51,786 nt of DNA, taken from positions 1-51,786 of the forward strand of contig JAEZEZ010000015.1 of NCBI GenBank assembly GCA_023432855.1. The letters run 5' to 3'. The notes under the pieces were generated by a model. It did not search any database. It was not told where the DNA came from and worked only from the letters and a program-made list of their open reading frames with translations. The stretch comes from Pseudomonadota bacterium. GTDB lineage: Bacteria > Pseudomonadota > Alphaproteobacteria > Caulobacterales > Caulobacteraceae. A program made the position numbers and the translations under genes. Shown here one piece after another: positions 15,969 through 23,175 of the stretch (positions are counted from its first letter, which is position 1; the number at the start of each line of letters is the position of its first letter).

Positions 15969-17384
15969 ATGAACCGAGACAAAGCGTATTTCTTCTGCGG
16001 CGTGGGCGGCAGCGGCATGCTGCCCCTGGCGCTGATCGTGAAGTCGGCCGGCGCGCGGGTGGAAGGCTCCGACCGTGCCCTGGACCAGGGACGCACGGCC
16101 CACAAGTTCGACTACCTGCGCGCCCGCGGCGTCACCCTGCATCCCCAGGACGGCAGCGGCCTGACCCGCGCCGACCAGACCCTGGTGGTCTCCGGCGCCA
16201 TCGAGGACAGCGTGCCGGACGTCCAGGCCGCGCGGCGGGCCGGGGCGGCGATCGTCACCCGCGCCGAGCTGCTGTCTCAACTGTTCAACGACGCGCCGAC
16301 TTCGATCGGCGTGGCCGGCACAAGCGGCAAGTCCACGGCCACCGGCATGATCGGCTGGATCCTGCACCGCGCCGGCCGCCGACCCACGGTCATGAACGGC
16401 GCGGTAATGAAGAACTTCGTGACCGACGACGAACCCTTCGCCAGCGCGCTGGTCGGCGACGGGGACGTCTTCGTCAGCGAGGTGGACGAGAGCGACGGCT
16501 CCATCGCGCGCTACTGTCCCCAGGTCGCCGTGGTGAACAACATCTCGCTGGACCACAAGTCGATGGAGGAGCTGCGCAAGCTGTTCGAGGACTTCATCGG
16601 CAAGGCGGACGCAGCGGTGCTCAATCTCGACAACGAGGAGACCGCGGCGCTCGCGGCGCGGGCCGGCGCGGGCAGGGTCATCACCTTCAGCCTGACCAGC
16701 GAGGCGGACCTCGTCGCCGGCAACATCGAACCGAAACCGGGCGGAATTTCCTTCGACGTCTCCTGCCGCGAGACCGGCGAGGGCGCCCACGTCGACCTGC
16801 AGGTCCCCGGCGTCCACAACGTTTCCAATTCGCTGGCCGCCATCGGCGCAGCCATGGCCTGCGGCGTGAGCGTCGTCGAAGCGGCCGACGCCCTGCGCAG
16901 CTTCACCGGCATCAAGCGCCGCCTGGACGTGGTGGGCGAGACGGGCGGGGTGACGGTCATCGACGACTTCGCCCACAACCCCGACAAGATCGCCGCCACC
17001 CTGGAGACCCTGCACGCCTTCCCCGGCCGGCTGCTGGTGATGTTCCAGCCCCACGGTTTCGGGCCGCTTCGGCTCATGCGGCACGAATTCATCGAGGAGT
17101 TCGTCACCGATCTGAACCCCGACGACGTCCTGCTGATGCCTGAGCCGGTCTATTTCGGCGGCACGGTCGACCGCTCGGTTTCCAGCCGCGATATCATCGA
17201 GGGCGTCCGCGAGGCGGGGCTGACCGCGGAAGCGCTGCCCGATCGCGCCGCCTGCGGCGAGCGTCTGCTTGAACTGGCGCAGCCGGGCGACCGGATCGTG
17301 GTCATGGGCGCGCGCGACGACACCCTTTCGCAGTTCGCGGCCGAGATGTTGCAGCGGCTGGGAGAACGCCCGGCCGGAACCTGA
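15969..17384 (+). CDS. Mur ligase family protein (MurC/Mpl-like)
   Basis: 471 residues with the three Mur ligase domains. N-terminal Rossmann-like UDP-sugar domain: FFCGVGGSGMLPLAL ... VEGSDRAL. Central ATPase: GVAGTSGKSTATGMI, VSEVDESDGS and NNISLDHKSMEEL (the usual D-H). C-terminal domain: GIKRRLDVVGETGGVTVIDDFAHNP. The P-loop reads GTSGKST where MurC/Mpl usually have GTHGKT. Mpl ligates the recycled tripeptide L-Ala-gamma-D-Glu-mDAP to UDP-MurNAc, and LdcA supplies that tripeptide, so the divergent ldcA neighbour suggests Mpl. The dedicated MurC role is less likely because no dcw genes surround it. Confidence 0.82.
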   Translation: MNRDKAYFFCGVGGSGMLPLALIVKSAGARVEGSDRALDQGRTAHKFDYLRARGVTLHPQDGSGLTRADQTLVVSGAIEDSVPDVQAARRAGAAIVTRAELLSQLFNDAPTSIGVAGTSGKSTATGMIGWILHRAGRRPTVMNGAVMKNFVTDDEPFASALVGDGDVFVSEVDESDGSIARYCPQVAVVNNISLDHKSMEELRKLFEDFIGKADAAVLNLDNEETAALAARAGAGRVITFSLTSEADLVAGNIEPKPGGISFDVSCRETGEGAHVDLQVPGVHNVSNSLAAIGAAMACGVSVVEAADALRSFTGIKRRLDVVGETGGVTVIDDFAHNPDKIAATLETLHAFPGRLLVMFQPHGFGPLRLMRHEFIEEFVTDLNPDDVLLMPEPVYFGGTVDRSVSSRDIIEGVREAGLTAEALPDRAACGERLLELAQPGDRIVVMGARDDTLSQFAAEMLQRLGERPAGT

Positions 17385-17421
17385 CGCCCCGCCTGCGGTT
17401 TCGCGTCAGAGGAGGCGTCGC

Positions 17422-17844
17422 ATGGTAGAGGTCCGAGACGTTCCGGGAACGCAGCGAACGGGCGGCGAACGCCGACAGGTGATCGGCTGGCTGGTGCCCG
17501 CGGAGGAGCGCGATCGCCTGCTGGATCAGTTCAGGCCCCTGTACGAGAAGGTGGTGGCGGACCACGTCACCCTGCGCGTCGGGGTGGTGGACGAGGCGCC
17601 GGCGCCGGAAGAAACCGAGGGCGAAATCGTGGGCGTGGCCGACGATGGTTCTGGCGTCCAGGCCCTGGTCGTCAGTATCGGGGGCGACACCGCCAGGCCC
17701 GGCGGCGGGACCTACCACATCACCTGGTCGCTCGGCGCAACGCGCAAGGCCCGTGAGAGCAACGACGTGATCGCCCGGAAGGGCTGGGAGCCGCTGGACA
17801 GGCCCGTGCCGGTGCGCCTCGAACCGGGCCGCTTCTTCGGCTGA
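17422..17844 (+). CDS. 2H-phosphoesterase-like small protein, unassigned
   Basis: 140 residues, start ATG 17422 with an excellent GGAGG six bases upstream. I do not recognise a named family with certainty. Two HxT motifs stand out: ADHVTLRVGV (His48-Val-Thr50) and TYHITWSLGA (His99-Ile-Thr101), each at the end of a predicted strand. That is the catalytic arrangement of 2H phosphoesterases (LigT, CPD and RNA-repair relatives). The opening GWLVPAEERDRLL and the segment between motifs (ALVVSIGG) also fit that fold. If correct, it would act on a cyclic or linear 2',3'-phosphate of RNA or a nucleotide. It overlaps the next gene by one base (TGATG). Confidence 0.6.
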   Translation: MVEVRDVPGTQRTGGERRQVIGWLVPAEERDRLLDQFRPLYEKVVADHVTLRVGVVDEAPAPEETEGEIVGVADDGSGVQALVVSIGGDTARPGGGTYHITWSLGATRKARESNDVIARKGWEPLDRPVPVRLEPGRFFG

Positions 17845-18524
17845 TGGCCCGCGCCCCCAGGGTCTATCGCGCGGACTTTGACGGCGTGCACGAATGGATC
17901 GTCGCCGCGCCGAACCAGCGGGCGGCGCTGGACGCCTTCGGGGTCAGCCAGGACCTGTTCGCCCAGGGACGGGCCGGCGTCGAGAGCGACGAGGAGGCGG
18001 TGGCCGCCGCCCGCGCGGCTCCCGGCCGGCCGCTACGCCGCATGAAGGGTTCGGACGATCCGTTCGCGCTCCCGGACGGCGATGGCGGCGGGTGGGCCGC
18101 CGCGCTGAAGGCCGCGCCGAAGGGCGCGTCCAGGGCCGCACCCAAAGCTGCGGTCACCGGCAAGGCGAAGGCTGGCGCGGCGAAGGCCCCCAAGCCTGCG
18201 CCGCCCCCGCGGCAGGACAGCCCGAAGTCTCTACCGTCTCCGCCGGCCGGCGCCTCGAAGCGCCGGGCCCCCGCGCGGAAGAAGCCGGACCCGCCCGCGC
18301 CCGTACGCAAGGCGCCGGACCGCCGACCCCTCATGCAGGCCCAGGCCGCCCTGAAGAGCTTCGGGCGCGAGGAGGCGAAGGCCCTGCGCGAGCTCGAACA
18401 GGCGCGCCGGGATCTCGAGCGCCGCGAGGCCAAGGTGAGGGCGGACCTCGAGAAACGGCGCGCGGCGCTGGAGCGCGAGGTAGCCCGCGCGCGCAAACTC
18501 TACGAGGATGCGCAGGACGGGTAG
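17844..18524 (+). CDS. hypothetical protein with Ala/Pro/Lys linker and C-terminal coiled coil
   Basis: 226 residues, no signal peptide. A small N-terminal alpha/beta domain (residues 1-70; RVYRADFDGVHEWIVAAPNQ ... LDAFGVSQDLF) is followed by a basic Ala/Pro/Lys-rich disordered linker (about 85-160). A long charged coiled coil closes the protein (about 165-222; EEAKALRELEQARRDLERRE). The layout superficially resembles TolA, but it has no membrane anchor or TolA domain III. The one-base overlap with the 2H-like gene implies translational coupling and a shared function, for example scaffold plus enzyme. The function itself is unknown. Confidence 0.75.
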   Translation: MARAPRVYRADFDGVHEWIVAAPNQRAALDAFGVSQDLFAQGRAGVESDEEAVAAARAAPGRPLRRMKGSDDPFALPDGDGGGWAAALKAAPKGASRAAPKAAVTGKAKAGAAKAPKPAPPPRQDSPKSLPSPPAGASKRRAPARKKPDPPAPVRKAPDRRPLMQAQAALKSFGREEAKALRELEQARRDLERREAKVRADLEKRRAALEREVARARKLYEDAQDG

Positions 18525-18530
18525 GGGATG

Positions 18531-18670
18531 CCTCTCCTTCAGGAGAGGACGAGGGCCGACCGCGCAGCGGTCGGAACTCGGGTGAGGCGTCGCCGGACTC
18601 CACTACCGCCTCACCCGCTCCCCGCCTTCGCTTCGCTCAGACGGGCTCGCGTCCTCTCCCAAGGGAGAAG
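18531..18670. repeat. imperfect palindromic intergenic repeat, about 140 bp
   Basis: The two halves are largely inverted. GAGAGGAC (18543-18550) pairs with GTCCTCTC (18651-18658), and CGGGTGAGGCG (18579-18589) pairs perfectly with CGCCTCACCCG (18607-18617). An extra 8-bp hairpin, CCGACCGC/GCGGTCGG (18556-18563 / 18567-18574), sits in the left arm. The outer ends are CTCCTTCAGGAG and TCTCCCAAGGGAGA. Dispersed elements of this look (CCTCACCC...CCTCTCCC) are common in Caulobacterales and sphingomonads. No other copy was seen in this window. It fills the space between convergent genes. Confidence 0.7.
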
Positions 18671-18677
18671 AAGATCC

Positions 18678-19148
18678 TCAACGGCGCCGACGAGCCCGGT
18701 GCACGGCTTCGTCGAGCGCCTGGAGGAAGCGGGAGCGGTCGGCGGGCTGGAAGGGCGGGGGGCCCCGGGTGACTTCGCCCATGGAGCGCAGGTGCTCGCC
18801 GATGGCGCGGCCGGCGAGGGCCGAGCCGATGGCGTCGGGGGTGAAGACCTGACCGTTCGGCCTGATGGCCTGGGCGCCCGCCTTCAGGCAGCGGTCGGCC
18901 AGCGGGATGTCGGAGGTGACGACTATGTCGCGAGGCCCGGCCCGTTCCGCGATCCAGTCGTCCGCGACGTCCGGTCCGGCCTCGACCACCACCTGTTCGA
19001 TCAGGGGCTCGCGCGGCGCCATCATGAAGGCGTTGGAGACGAGGTACATACGCAGTGCGTAGCGGCGGCCGACGCGATAGACCTCCTCCTTCACCGGACA
19101 GGCGTCGGCGTCGATGAAGATGCGGGGTTCGGAAGCGGGCTCGGTCAC
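18678..19148 (-). CDS. YaiI/YqxD family protein (UPF0178, DUF188)
   Basis: 156 residues. RIFIDADACPVKEEVYR is the family hallmark (FIDxDxCPVK), followed by LVSNAFM, VVEAGPDVADDWIAE, DIVVTSDIPLADRCL and an RPNGQVFT motif. The fold is PIN/NYN-like, with Asp residues that could form a metal-dependent nuclease centre, but the family has no established biochemical function. The C-terminus is basic (ARRRR). It is monocistronic, next to the palindromic repeat. Confidence 0.9.
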   Translation of the reverse strand: MTEPASEPRIFIDADACPVKEEVYRVGRRYALRMYLVSNAFMMAPREPLIEQVVVEAGPDVADDWIAERAGPRDIVVTSDIPLADRCLKAGAQAIRPNGQVFTPDAIGSALAGRAIGEHLRSMGEVTRGPPPFQPADRSRFLQALDEAVHRARRRR

Positions 19149-19183
19149 GCGGTTTCGCTAGCAGCCTGCCGGGCGTTCCGCAG

Positions 19184-19426
19184 CTACTTCCTGTCCGGCT
19201 CGACGTAGCCGCCGGCGTCGTAGCCGTCGCCGGACGTGGGCGAGGTTCCGTCGTCGGCCACTACCGGCTGGCCTGCCTGATCCAGTGCGGGCGCGCTCCC
19301 GCGGGCGAACAGGTTGCCGAACAGCAGGACCAGGATGAGCGCCGTCACCCCGAGACCGATCACCAGCGGAATGGTGGGGAAGGGGCGGCGCGGCTTTCCG
19401 GACGTGTCGGGCGGGCGGTCGGTAAT
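19184..19426 (-). CDS. small single-pass membrane protein with apparent ATT start
   Basis: 80 residues, function unknown. The frame has no ATG, GTG or TTG between the upstream in-frame stop and the membrane helix. The only sensible start is ATT at 19426, preceded by AGGAG (19436-19440) with 9-nt spacing; translation would read (M)TDRPPDTSGKPRRPFP. A membrane helix follows at about 19-41 (IPLVIGLGVTALILVLLFG) and then an acidic, Gly/Asp-rich C-terminal tail. It lies 51 bp downstream of the Rap1a-like gene, so the two may be cotranscribed. The clean coding pattern is convincing; the start codon is the uncertain point. Confidence 0.6.
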   Translation of the reverse strand: MTDRPPDTSGKPRRPFPTIPLVIGLGVTALILVLLFGNLFARGSAPALDQAGQPVVADDGTSPTSGDGYDAGGYVEPDRK

Positions 19427-19477
19427 GGGGCTGGTCTCCTGCCGGGACCAACCGCGCGGCCTTGGCCGTGGTTCCGG

Positions 19478-19807
19478 TCAGCGGCAGGGGTAGAGGTTCT
19501 CGAGCGCCCGGTTCAGGGCGGGGTCCGTCGGCTGCGCCGCCAGGTCGGGCCGGGCCTTCAGCCAGGCGACGACGGCGCCGGTGATGGCGATGGTGTCGTC
19601 GCCTTCCTGCGGCAGGCAATAGCCGACCTTCTGCTCGCCGACGCTGAAGCGCCAGGTATGGTCGAACAGGATGTCCGAGCAGGTCTTCATGTCCCGGTCG
19701 CAGACCTGGAGATAGTCGGCGACGGTCGGGACCCGCGGCGGGGTAGACGGCGTATAGCCCTGCTGGGCCATGGCCATCAGGAGGGAACTCAGCAGCGGTG
19801 CAAGCAT
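19478..19807 (-). CDS. Rap1a/Tai-like small secreted protein
   Basis: 109 residues. The short N-terminal hydrophobic segment MLAPLLSSLLMAMAQQG looks like a signal peptide. The remainder matches the Rap1a/Tai pattern: two early Cys (VCDRDMKTC), GYCLPQEGDD, a hydrophobic strand-helix AITGAVVAWLKARPDL and a C-terminal ALENLYPCR, so four Cys could form two periplasmic disulfides. Rap1a and Tai proteins are immunity proteins against type VI amidase effectors, but many orphan relatives exist and no T6SS gene is nearby, so an immunity role is not supported here. Confidence 0.72.
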   Translation of the reverse strand: MLAPLLSSLLMAMAQQGYTPSTPPRVPTVADYLQVCDRDMKTCSDILFDHTWRFSVGEQKVGYCLPQEGDDTIAITGAVVAWLKARPDLAAQPTDPALNRALENLYPCR

Positions 19808-19877
19808 GGCGGTCTCCCTTCGGAGCCACGAGCTTAGGCCCGCCTTGCCGGACCGCCAAATCTGCTAGAGATGGGTC

Positions 19878-20798
19878 ATGCCCGGCAGCCAGGATTTCGC
19901 CCCCGATCCCCGCAATCAGGACGCCCTGATCTGGCTGAACGGGAGGCTGGTCCCCCGGGCGGAAGCCGTGGTGTCGGTGTTCGACGCCGGGTTCGTGCTC
20001 GGCGACGGCGTTTGGGAAGGGTTGCGCCTGCACCGGGGCGGCCTGGTGTTCCTCGACGCCCATCTCGACCGTTTGTACGAGGGCGCCGCCGCCATCGCGC
20101 TGGACATCGGCATGAGCCGCGAGGAAGTCACCGCCGCCCTCTGGTCCGTGCTGGACGCCAACGGGATGACCGACGGGGTTCACATCCGGCTGATGGTCAC
20201 TCGCGGCGAGAAGCGCGCGCCGAACCAGGACCCGCGCAACGCGCTCGGGCGCCCGACGGTCGTCATCGTGGCCGAGCACAAGCTGCCGGATCCGGAGGTG
20301 CAGCAACGCGGCCTCTCGCTGGCCACCAGCAGCATCCGCTGCACCCCGGCCGAGATGTTCGACATGCGCCTGAACTCGCACAGCCGGCTGAACCTGATCC
20401 GAGCTCTGCTGGACGCCATCGAGGCGGGGGCGGACGAGGCGCTGATGCTGGACCCGCACGGCTACCTGTCGAGCTGCAACGCGACCAACCTGTTCTGGGT
20501 CAGGGACGGGGAGGTGCGGACCTCGTCGGGCGAATACTGCTTCAACGGGGTGACGCGCGCCAACGTCATCGGCCTGTGCCGCGAGCACGGCATTCCCCTG
20601 CGGCCCGGGGACTATCCGCTGGATGACATTCACGCCGCCGACGAGGCCTTCGTCACCGGGACCTTCGGGGGCCTGACACCGGTGCGCGAGGTCGACGGCC
20701 GTGTCCTGCGCGAAGCCTTGCCCGGGCCGACAACGCGGCGGCTGGCGGCGCTCTACGAAGGGCTGAAGGACGCCGAGGCGAAACGGGGGACCCGATGA
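19878..20798 (+). CDS. class IV aminotransferase-fold protein lacking the PLP lysine
   Basis: 306 residues with the branched-chain/D-amino-acid aminotransferase fold throughout: SVFDAGFVLGDGVWEGLR, FLDAHLDRLYEGA, HIRLMVTRGEKRAPNQ, GADEALMLDPHGYLSSCNATNLFWV and VTGTFGGLTPV. At the position of the Schiff-base Lys (IlvE K159; plant homologues SKIHHNNLLNNI) the sequence is DMRLNSHSRLNLI, with Arg164 instead. The Glu that binds the PLP ring nitrogen (usual SEG/SET) is Ser in LSSCNATN. No other Lys lies between residues 136 and 296. Normal transamination therefore seems unlikely. It overlaps the sulfotransferase-like gene by 4 nt, the same two modules fused in plant 'BCAT-like' proteins. Confidence 0.82.
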   Translation: MPGSQDFAPDPRNQDALIWLNGRLVPRAEAVVSVFDAGFVLGDGVWEGLRLHRGGLVFLDAHLDRLYEGAAAIALDIGMSREEVTAALWSVLDANGMTDGVHIRLMVTRGEKRAPNQDPRNALGRPTVVIVAEHKLPDPEVQQRGLSLATSSIRCTPAEMFDMRLNSHSRLNLIRALLDAIEAGADEALMLDPHGYLSSCNATNLFWVRDGEVRTSSGEYCFNGVTRANVIGLCREHGIPLRPGDYPLDDIHAADEAFVTGTFGGLTPVREVDGRVLREALPGPTTRRLAALYEGLKDAEAKRGTR

Positions 20799-21535
20799 GC
20801 GCGGGAACGGTGCGGATCGCCATGTGGTCGGGGCCGCGCAACATCTCCACCGCCATGATGCGCGCCTTCGAGAACCGGCCTGACACCGCGGTGTCCGACG
20901 AGCCGTTCTATGCCGCCTACCTGGCCGCAAGCGGGGCCGACCATCCGATGCGCGCCGAGGTGCTGGCGTCGCAGCCGACGGACTGGCGCGTGGTGGCGGA
21001 TCAACTGGCGGGCGCCGCGCCCGACGGCGCGCCGGTCTGGTACCAGAAACACATGACCCACCACATGCTGCCCGACTTCGGCCTGGAGTGGAGCGAGGCG
21101 TGCCGCAACGCCTTCCTGATCCGGGCGCCCGAGGCGGTGCTGGCGTCCTACGCCAGGAAGCGCGAGGCGCCGACCCTGGCCGACATCGGGGTCGAGCGGC
21201 AGGTGGAGCTGTTCGAGCGCGAGGCCGACCGCCTGGGCAAGGCGCCGCCGGTGATCGATTCCGCCTACGTGCTGGCTAATCCGCGCCGCGCGCTGTCGCG
21301 GCTCTGCGAAGCGCTGGGGATCGGGTTCTCGGAGCAGATGCTGGCCTGGCCCGCCGGCCCGCGCGACAGCGACGGGGTCTGGGCGCCGGTGTGGTACGAG
21401 GCGGTCGAGCGGTCGACCGGGTTCGGGCCGCCGCGTCCGGCGCCGTCGCCCGACGCCCTGCCGGACCGGCTTCGCCGCCTCGCTGACCAGGCGCGGCCCT
21501 GCTACGCCCGCATGGCGGAATTCGCCCTGGGTTGA
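20795..21535 (+). CDS. sulfotransferase-like P-loop protein (plant BCAT-like N-module homologue)
   Basis: 246 residues. MWSGPRNISTAMMRAFENR resembles the 5'-phosphosulfate loop of sulfotransferases (S-x-PRx-x-ST), followed by VSDEPFYAAYL, KHMTHHMLP, AFLIRAPEAVLASY (the 3'-phosphate-binding R...S region) and GVWAPVWYEAVERSTGF. This is the same order as the N-terminal module of the Arabidopsis 'branched-chain aminotransferase-like' proteins as I remember them. True sulfotransferase activity is not shown for that family. Translational overlap with the preceding aminotransferase-fold gene suggests a complex or pathway pair of unknown substrate. Confidence 0.8.
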   Translation: MSAGTVRIAMWSGPRNISTAMMRAFENRPDTAVSDEPFYAAYLAASGADHPMRAEVLASQPTDWRVVADQLAGAAPDGAPVWYQKHMTHHMLPDFGLEWSEACRNAFLIRAPEAVLASYARKREAPTLADIGVERQVELFEREADRLGKAPPVIDSAYVLANPRRALSRLCEALGIGFSEQMLAWPAGPRDSDGVWAPVWYEAVERSTGFGPPRPAPSPDALPDRLRRLADQARPCYARMAEFALG

Positions 21536-21603
21536 CGTTGCGTACGGCTTGGCTAGCGCCGGGCGAAGGGTTACGACCGAAGCCCCATCGAAGGAGCTGC
21601 CCC

Positions 21604-21909
21604 ATGGCCGACCTGGCTCAGATCACCGACCAAATCCGCAGCCGGATCGGAGAGAACTCCGGCCTCGGCAAGACCGTGAAGATCGACCTCGGCGACGACG
21701 GCAAGATCTTCATCGACGGCGCCTCGGTTCCGAACACGGTGACCAACGAGGACAAACCCGCCGACGCCACCATCCAGATTTCCAAGGCCGACTTCCTCGA
21801 CATGGCCGAAGGCAAGCTCGACGGCATGATGGCCTTCATGCAGGGCAAGCTGCGGGTGCAGGGCGACATGATGCTGGCCCAGCGCCTGGGCCCGCTGCTG
21901 AAGGGCTGA
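21604..21909 (+). CDS. SCP2 sterol-binding domain protein
   Basis: 101 residues, ATG 21604 with AAGGAG upstream. It is a single SCP2 domain: KTVKIDLGDDGKIFIDG, NTVTNEDKPADATIQISKADFLDMAEGKLDGMMAFMQGKLRVQGDMMLAQRL. The DATI/SxADF and GKLxxxxAFMxGKLKVxGD signatures are complete. Bacterial stand-alone SCP2 proteins bind hydrophobic ligands such as fatty acyl chains; the ligand here is unknown. It is followed by a strong bidirectional terminator. Confidence 0.93.
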   Translation: MADLAQITDQIRSRIGENSGLGKTVKIDLGDDGKIFIDGASVPNTVTNEDKPADATIQISKADFLDMAEGKLDGMMAFMQGKLRVQGDMMLAQRLGPLLKG

Positions 21910-21920
21910 CCCCAAAAGAG

Positions 21921-21947
21921 AAAGCCCGGCGCGAGGCGCCGGGCTTT
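21921..21947. terminator. bidirectional rho-independent terminator
   Basis: A perfect 12-bp stem AAAGCCCGGCGC / GCGCCGGGCTTT with a GAG loop lies between the convergent SCP2 gene and the low-complexity protein gene. The flanking A and T runs suit both directions. Confidence 0.88.
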
Positions 21948-21969
21948 CCCTCACGAGTGATCCGGAAGA

Positions 21970-23142
21970 TCAGGACTTCTTCTTGTCCCGATCCCGCTCG
22001 TTGTCGCCGCCGGAGACCTTGCTGAGCTGCGAGTTGGTCTCGAGCGTGCCGCCGCGGTCGCCGTCGGAGGAGGCGCCGGACGTGCCCGAGGAGCTCTGGC
22101 CGGACGATCCCTGGCCGGACGACGAATAACCGCCGGACTGCGACAGGGTCTGGTCGCCCTGTCCGCCCTGGCTGCGGCGCTGCTGACGCCACTGGTTGAA
22201 GTCGTTCGAGAACTGCTGGCGGCGTTCCTGGCGCCAGCTGTGATAGTCCTGATCGAGCTCCGAGAGCTGCTGCTCGCGCCAGTGCAGGTAGTCGGGGTCG
22301 AAGTCTCCGTGCTGGCCGGAGTGGGTCTGGCCGGACTGCCCGTAAGACTGGCCGTAGGACTGACCATAGGACTGGCCCTGGCCGCCTGAACGTCCGGAGC
22401 CGACATCCTGGCCCTGGCCCTGCCAGATCTGGGCGCCGGGCGCGTAGCCCGAGGACTCGTAGCCTTGGTGCGTGGCGCCGGACTGGCCGAAGGAGCCGCC
22501 GGTCTGGCTGGCGCCGGAGTAGCCGCCGCTGCCGAAGCCGCCGTGCCCGCGCTGGCCATAGTCCCCGCCGCCGTAGCTCTGGCCCCAGTTCTGGCCCGAG
22601 CCCTGGCCGGAGGGTGAGCCGTAGCCCGACTGGGTCGCGCTCTGGCCGTAGCCGCCGTAGCCGCCCGACTGACCGCCGTAGCCGCCGCCCTGGGAGTAGC
22701 CGGATCCGCCGCGCGGACCGTAGCCGCCTTCCTGGTATCCCTGGCCGTAGCCGCCCTGGGCGCCGTAGCCCTGGCCGTAGGGCGAGGATTGACCGTAGTC
22801 CGACTGGCCGTAGTTCGAGCGGCCGGAGCCGCCGAAGCCGGACTGGCCGTAATCGCGGTCAATGTTCTCCTCGCCGCCGCCGTAGCCGGCCTGGCCGAAG
22901 CGGCTGCGGGATTCGCCGCGGGTCATCTGGTCGCCGTAGCCCTGCTGCGAGCCGTAGCTCTGAGAACGGTAGCCCTGAGAGCCGTAGCCCTGTGAGCCGG
23001 ACTGGCCGTACTGGCGCGAGCCCTCGTCCCAGGAACGACCTTCGTCATAGCGCGAGCTGCGGGTCTCGCGGTCACGCCCGAACCGCTCGTCGTCGTGGTG
23101 GCGGCCGTAGAGGCCGGTTTCATGCTGATCCCTGTTGGCCAT
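21970..23142 (-). CDS. prion-like Gly/Gln/Ser/Tyr-rich stress protein
   Basis: 390 residues from ATG 23142 (MANRDQHETGLYGRHHDDE). Residues about 43-279 are low complexity, built of irregular YGQS, GYGxQ and SGxGG units with almost no Lys, Val, Leu or Ile, like the FET-type prion-like domains of eukaryotes. A short structured motif follows at 280-322: DFDPDYLHWREQQLSELDQD, then YHSWRQERRQQF and NDFNQWRQQRR. That motif also occurs in stress-associated alphaproteobacterial proteins as I recall. The Ser/Gly tail ends DRDKKKS. There is no signal peptide. An EcfG-type promoter lies 34-59 bp upstream, so it should be a general-stress protein. The function is unknown; condensate formation is a speculation. 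Confidence 0.82.
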   Translation of the reverse strand: MANRDQHETGLYGRHHDDERFGRDRETRSSRYDEGRSWDEGSRQYGQSGSQGYGSQGYRSQSYGSQQGYGDQMTRGESRSRFGQAGYGGGEENIDRDYGQSGFGGSGRSNYGQSDYGQSSPYGQGYGAQGGYGQGYQEGGYGPRGGSGYSQGGGYGGQSGGYGGYGQSATQSGYGSPSGQGSGQNWGQSYGGGDYGQRGHGGFGSGGYSGASQTGGSFGQSGATHQGYESSGYAPGAQIWQGQGQDVGSGRSGGQGQSYGQSYGQSYGQSGQTHSGQHGDFDPDYLHWREQQLSELDQDYHSWRQERRQQFSNDFNQWRQQRRSQGGQGDQTLSQSGGYSSSGQGSSGQSSSGTSGASSDGDRGGTLETNSQLSKVSGGDNERDRDKKKS

Positions 23143-23175
23143 CGGGGTCTCCCTCTGCTGGTTGGTTGCTCGGGA

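Noticed and set aside
19478..19807. Type VI secretion immunity protein
   Set aside because: The Rap1a/Tai-like fold is present, but no effector, VgrG, Hcp or other T6SS gene is nearby; orphan relatives are common.
19158..20930. 590-codon open frame on the minus strand across several genes
   Set aside because: It is antisense to the class IV fold gene and small envelope genes; composition is Arg/Gly/Pro-rich noise typical of GC-rich antisense frames, with no family motif.
22321..22980. Short tandem repeats resembling a CRISPR or minisatellite
   Set aside because: Units are irregular, in frame and encode the YGQS/GYG repeats of the low-complexity protein; there are no constant repeats with unique spacers.
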